Positions 49,218 to 51,801 of a stretch of DNA of 51,801 bases are shown one piece after another (position 1 is the stretch's first letter; every line of letters starts with the position of its first letter). Below the pieces are notes generated by a model. The model did not search any database. It saw only the letters and a program-made list of their open reading frames with translations, and was not told the origin of the DNA. A program made the position numbers and the translations under genes. This DNA is from TWA4 sp964613155 (GTDB lineage: Bacteria; Bacillota; Clostridia; Lachnospirales; Lachnospiraceae): contig CAZTHP010000008.1 in NCBI GenBank assembly GCA_964613155.1, positions 1-51,801 on the forward strand, written 5' to 3'.

Positions 49218-49247
49218 CCCTGACAGAAGTGACACTCGACTGACAAG
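49218..49247 (-). promoter_or_regulatory. possible operator upstream of the SPFH operon
   Basis: Three GTCA direct repeats spaced about 9-11 bases apart lie 40-70 bases before the SPFH start, a layout used by response-regulator operators. No convincing -35/-10 pair was found, so this is only a candidate. Confidence 0.3.
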
Positions 49248-49320
49248 GTCTTTTTCAATTTTTTCGCATCGCCGTCCTGAACGGGAATAAGGATATTGGA
49301 ATACGCTTCAATTCATTGAA

Positions 49321-50550
49321 TCATCCGTCAGCTAGTGTAAGCTCAACCGCCTGTACACCATCTGGGAATATGGGAAGCACTGCACCGACATCGTCCGCAA
49401 CGAGCAACAGATTATTCCCGGATTGGGGAACCATCGCCAGATACGACTCCGATACGGTGGCGGCGTTTTCAAACGTAGCCATGTCTGCACCGTTTATCAG
49501 CGTCAGATCCAGATATAGTCGGCTAGGCTGCTCCATTTCTGTTTCGATTCGCCACCAGCCCTGCCATTTGGCTTGAACGGAGGAATCGCCCGCATAGAAG
49601 CACTCCAGTATGACCTCACCGTCGTAGCTGTCATTTTCGTTGAGGTAAAAACTCAAACAGTAGCTTACACTGTTATCCCAAGTGTTGATCCACCAATCCG
49701 TTCCATAGTTGTTATAGGCAAGACCGACTGCTGTCGGTCCAAGCCAACCTTCGGAAATCCAGCCCTCTAAATCAAAACCCGTGTCCGGAATGGGGGTGAA
49801 GTCCCACGACAAAAGTTCGCGATCGTCACCAATGAGCAGCTCGGGATAGCCCATCTCGTCCAGAGTTGGCTCCCACTGACAGATGGTTCCGTCCGTTGCT
49901 GTGATGATCACGTTGGTGTCTGCTGTCTGTACATCGCCGTCCCGGTTACAGAAAAGTAGGATTGGATCGCCGTTTTCGGCGCGGTAGAGCATCTTGCTGT
50001 TGTCTATAGTATTGACTGCAATAGAGGATTCGTAGTCTTTTGCGATAATGCAGTACAGATGCCCCTCTGTGCCGATGGTGTGAGCTTCATCGATTTCCGA
50101 AATAAAAGGATAGTAAGCAGCAAGGGGGCTTGACGCCGCATGAAACCACTGCCCAAAATCAATGCCGGTCTCATCAGCAGTTGCACTGTCAAAATAACCT
50201 ATGTAGGCCATGCCGAACAAAGCTTTTGACTGGCTGATCTCCTCCCGCAGCACATCAATGGACGTGCCCGCGTCGTTTGAAAACTGCTGGTTGCTCGTGT
50301 TTGTCACAGATGCTTCAACAGAATGTTCCTTAGTGGAATCCTGCTCCTTAGAAGGTTCCAAATGTTCCTTAGTAGAATCCGGTTTCTTAAAATCTTCCAA
50401 ATATTCCTTAGTGGAATCCTGCTCCTTAGATGGTTCCGAATATTCCTTAGTGGAATCCTGCTCCTTATTAGGTTTTGCAGAGCACCCCGCCAAAAGAACA
50501 AAGCAAAGTAAAAATACCGTCAAAATGATGGTTTTGCGTTGTATACTCAT
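49321..50550 (-). CDS. hypothetical lipoprotein with 13-residue repeats
   Basis: This is a 409-residue lipoprotein (LLAGCSAKPN). ATG 50550 follows AGAGGTG with a 5-base gap. The N-terminal stalk has five degenerate copies of the 13-residue unit EPSKEQDSTKEYL (39-bp DNA units at about 50320-50470). The remainder is a soluble domain of unknown family (LFGMAYIGYFDSATADETGI, WISEGWLGPTAVGLAYNN). It is similar in style to Clostridia surface lipoproteins near envelope-stress genes. It is separated from the SPFH operon by 143 bases. Confidence 0.78.
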   Translation of the reverse strand: MSIQRKTIILTVFLLCFVLLAGCSAKPNKEQDSTKEYSEPSKEQDSTKEYLEDFKKPDSTKEHLEPSKEQDSTKEHSVEASVTNTSNQQFSNDAGTSIDVLREEISQSKALFGMAYIGYFDSATADETGIDFGQWFHAASSPLAAYYPFISEIDEAHTIGTEGHLYCIIAKDYESSIAVNTIDNSKMLYRAENGDPILLFCNRDGDVQTADTNVIITATDGTICQWEPTLDEMGYPELLIGDDRELLSWDFTPIPDTGFDLEGWISEGWLGPTAVGLAYNNYGTDWWINTWDNSVSYCLSFYLNENDSYDGEVILECFYAGDSSVQAKWQGWWRIETEMEQPSRLYLDLTLINGADMATFENAATVSESYLAMVPQSGNNLLLVADDVGAVLPIFPDGVQAVELTLADG

Positions 50551-50603
50551 AGTTACACCTCTTTTCCAAACTTTCTCCAAATTTTACGGTGCATAATAAC
50601 CGT

Positions 50604-50693
50604 TCAATTCATACCTGCCACTTTTGCGTACAACTGTCTGCCGCAGTGCGGGCAGTAAATACCAATGTGTGAACTTGCCAATATGTGGACTGT
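50604..50693 (-). pseudogene. zinc-ribbon protein remnant
   Basis: A minus-strand frame ends in SSHIGIYCPHCGRQLYAKVAG plus a stop, a one-half zinc ribbon of the type found in small mobile-element proteins. A second overlapping frame reads KYSPHIGKFTHWYLLP, suggesting a frameshift that split the original gene. No start with a ribosome site is seen. Confidence 0.35.
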
Positions 50694-50805
50694 ATTTTTT
50701 GAACAGACCACCCAATATTGAATTTTTCAATACTCTGTGATACAAATAATGTCAAAGATGTCAGGGCGGACTCTGTACTTCATTGGCGTGCAGACAGAGT
50801 TTTTT

Positions 50806-50905
50806 ATATAGGAACAATATAGGAACAAGGTTCCTATATAAAGGGGTACCCCTTTATATTTTGGAAATCGGCAAGACCTTATACCCTCCTTTATACCCTC
50901 CTTTG
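50806..50905. repeat. cluster of overlapping palindromes and short direct repeats
   Basis: Two ATATAGGAACAA direct repeats (11-bp period) overlap a perfect 10-bp inverted repeat with a 3-base loop at 50817-50839. A perfect 22-bp palindrome (arms TATAAAGGGGT/ACCCCTTTATA, 50837-50858) overlaps it. Two TTATACCCTCC copies follow with a 12-bp period. The layout resembles a plasmid or mobile-element control region. The minus strand also has a 63-codon open frame (50727-50918) across the cluster with no family I recognise. Confidence 0.7.
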
Positions 50906-50924
50906 GATACACTTGCAAGTTTAA

Positions 50925-50997
50925 TTATATCGATTTGCTATTTTTTGTCCCCATCAATACCCCCCAAATTGATAGGATGAAATGAAAAAAAGTTAGT
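50925..50997 (+). promoter_or_regulatory. degenerate copy of the binding-protein/LuxR leader
   Basis: TTTAATTATATCGATTT, then a T-run, a C-run and AATTGATAGG-GAAA-G-AAAAAAA line up with the minus-strand leader at about 24320-24465. The similarity continues only as far as the LuxR tail remnant downstream. Confidence 0.45.
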
Positions 50998-51035
50998 TTT
51001 TCTTCGTTCGGAGGCAAAATTAGGGAAATTAATAG

Positions 51036-51158
51036 GTAGTAGGTTGCAGAGAATCCACTATCCGTTACCATAATCGAAATATTTATTCAAAACTGGGAGT
51101 AAACTCGTTAAAACAGTTACTGCGGTTTGCAGCTATTATGAAGCGTGATGAAGAATGA
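51036..51158 (+). pseudogene. LuxR-family regulator C-terminal remnant
   Basis: Forty codons encode VVGCRESTIRYHNR followed by NIYSKLGVNSLKQLLRFAAI and MKRDEE before TGA. This is the last half of a LuxR helix-turn-helix and nearly identical in pattern to the tail of the LuxR-type sensor at 21327. A TAG stop precedes it and no start exists. It sits behind a leader resembling that of the intact pair, so it looks like an internal deletion of a second SBP-LuxR locus. Confidence 0.8.
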
Positions 51159-51162
51159 GACA

Positions 51163-51199
51163 ACAAAAAAAGCCGAAACCCTTTTACAAGGAATTTCGG
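51163..51199 (-). terminator. terminator after the tRNA remnant
   Basis: On the minus strand CCGAAA...TTTCGG with inner CCTT/AAGG pairing is followed by CTTTTTTTG. It lies 9 bases beyond the encoded CCA end of the tRNA remnant. Confidence 0.8.
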
Positions 51200-51208
51200 T
51201 GTTGTTTG

Positions 51209-51250
51209 TGGCAGCCCCACCGGGAATCGACCCCAGAACTACAGCTTAGG
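51209..51250 (-). tRNA. degenerate 3' half of a tRNA-Arg(CCU)
   Basis: On the minus strand the sequence CCTAAGCTGT, then AGTTC and a T-arm CTGGG-GTCGATT-CCCGG, continue to an acceptor strand ending GGGGCTGCCA. CCTAA-GCTGT matches the anticodon loop and 3' stem of tRNA-Arg(CCU), and the 5' half (including acceptor 5' strand and D arm) is absent. The T-stem and loop each carry changes from the canonical form, so it is a remnant rather than a working gene. Half-tRNAs of this kind are left as attachment sites of integrated elements. Confidence 0.6.
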
Positions 51251-51475
51251 GGTGTAAGTATCAGGTGTCAATCCCAGTCAAACTCTATATTTTATAGTCA
51301 GCGAAAATAAAGCAGCCCAAGACAATAAAGATATAGATTTTGAACTCACTGAGTCCAAAATCTCTGGAAAGGCTTTATAAAAACGCATAAACTTATATAA
51401 CGAACTGTATCAAATCCTTTTCATCATTATTCCAAATTAACCATAACTCCTCCAAGCTGTTCTACATCCGCACGC
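51251..51475. other. spacer without recognised genes
   Basis: Only one hairpin is seen, GATTTTG/CAAAATC with inner ACTC/GAGT (51336-51363). No T-rich tail follows, so I do not call it a terminator. The bases beyond the truncated tRNA toward 51300 do not extend the tRNA match. Confidence 0.5.
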
Positions 51476-51801
51476 CTATTTTCTTACGACAGCACTTTTT
51501 CCTCGGAAAGCAATTCCAATCTTTATAATCTTTTTTATATCCGAATCAATCAGTTCTTCTTCGTATTTCTTCTCATCGATTTGCTTCAATGCCTCGTCCG
51601 CAAGTTCATCCAGATTCACCTTTTCATCTTTCGTATATTTAAACTCATAGATAAATGCTGGTATCGATTTTACTTTTGGAATCAGCATAATATCAAATCT
51701 TCCAATACCAGATTCTCTATTGGAACGGACACGATATCTATTACTGAGCACTGCACAAAGTCCTAACATCATACCATGATAAAATCCTTCATTTGCTGTA
51801 T
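51476..51801 (-). CDS. PD-(D/E)XK nuclease superfamily protein (partial, runs off the right edge)
   Basis: The open frame continues to the window edge (ANEGFYHGMMLGLCAVLSNR), so the gene starts outside. The pattern SNRESGIGRFDIMLIP followed by FIYEFKYTKDEK is the nuclease core (Asp in GRFDI; Glu and Lys in EFK) of the AAA-ATPase-like/DUF1703 family common in gut Firmicutes and Bacteroidetes. The C-terminus has ALKQIDEKKYEEELIDSDIK and a GIAFRGKSAVV ending. These proteins are often multi-copy and of unclear role. It lies 225 bases from the tRNA remnant. Confidence 0.88.
   Translation of the reverse strand, partial: TANEGFYHGMMLGLCAVLSNRYRVRSNRESGIGRFDIMLIPKVKSIPAFIYEFKYTKDEKVNLDELADEALKQIDEKKYEEELIDSDIKKIIKIGIAFRGKSAVVRK

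Overview
The window looks like a chromosomal segment of a low-to-moderate-GC Gram-positive gut anaerobe of the class Clostridia, most likely Lachnospiraceae-like. The reasons are strong AGGAGG ribosome sites, frequent GTG/TTG starts, lipobox lipoproteins, BspA-type leucine-rich repeats, MBG/Ig/Fn3 surface proteins and two classical Firmicutes riboswitches. It contains one 100-N assembly gap (25615-25714).

Layout. 1-4.5 kb: a D-2-hydroxyacid dehydrogenase, a nitroreductase and a phosphoglucomutase/phosphomannomutase, separated by AT-rich spacers with short tandem repeats. 4.6-12.35 kb (minus strand): a complete oligopeptide-type ABC importer (oppB, oppC, oppD, oppF, then the binding protein) followed by an amidohydrolase. 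Its leader is a textbook lysine riboswitch (L-box) with a consensus promoter and an intrinsic terminator. 12.5-17.8 kb (plus strand): an MFS transporter, two uroporphyrinogen-decarboxylase-family (MtaA-like) methyltransferases and a PucR-type regulator, which together resemble a methyl-compound uptake and methyl-transfer locus. 17.9-21 kb: a small anchored protein and a large lamin-tail/beta-propeller surface protein. 21.3-24.5 kb: a sugar-type binding lipoprotein paired with a membrane-bound LuxR-type sensor-regulator. 24.5-29.2 kb: a BspA-like leucine-rich-repeat protein broken by the assembly gap, a DUF4298 protein and a secreted protein.

29.3-43.5 kb (minus strand) is the most interesting part. 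A cobalamin riboswitch with its own consensus promoter and terminator precedes about 14 kb of co-oriented genes: three very large secreted proteins, a MotA/TolQ/ExbB-type proton channel, a DUF2149 (ExbD-like) partner and a fourth large secreted protein. One of the large proteins has a DUF4430 (transcobalamin-like) domain, a dockerin-like segment and a cohesin-like domain. I read this as a candidate corrinoid-responsive, PMF-linked cell-surface corrinoid capture system. The riboswitch and domain calls are visible in the sequence; the function is inference.

43.6-50.6 kb: a lipoprotein, a four-gene envelope-stress-type module (SPFH protein, DUF4428/zinc-ribbon protein, TFIIB-type zinc-ribbon protein, TPM-domain protein) resembling Bacillus ydjI/ydjG/ydjH without PspA, and another lipoprotein. 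50.6-51.8 kb is a scar zone. It has a zinc-ribbon gene remnant, a cluster of palindromes, a degenerate second copy of the 24-kb leader plus LuxR tail, the 3' half of a tRNA-Arg(CCU) that looks like an attachment-site remnant, and a truncated PD-(D/E)XK nuclease-like gene running off the right edge.

Many spacers hold unrelated short tandem arrays (5, 11, 12, 14, 19, 21, 26 and about 33 bp units), which is a striking property of this genome.
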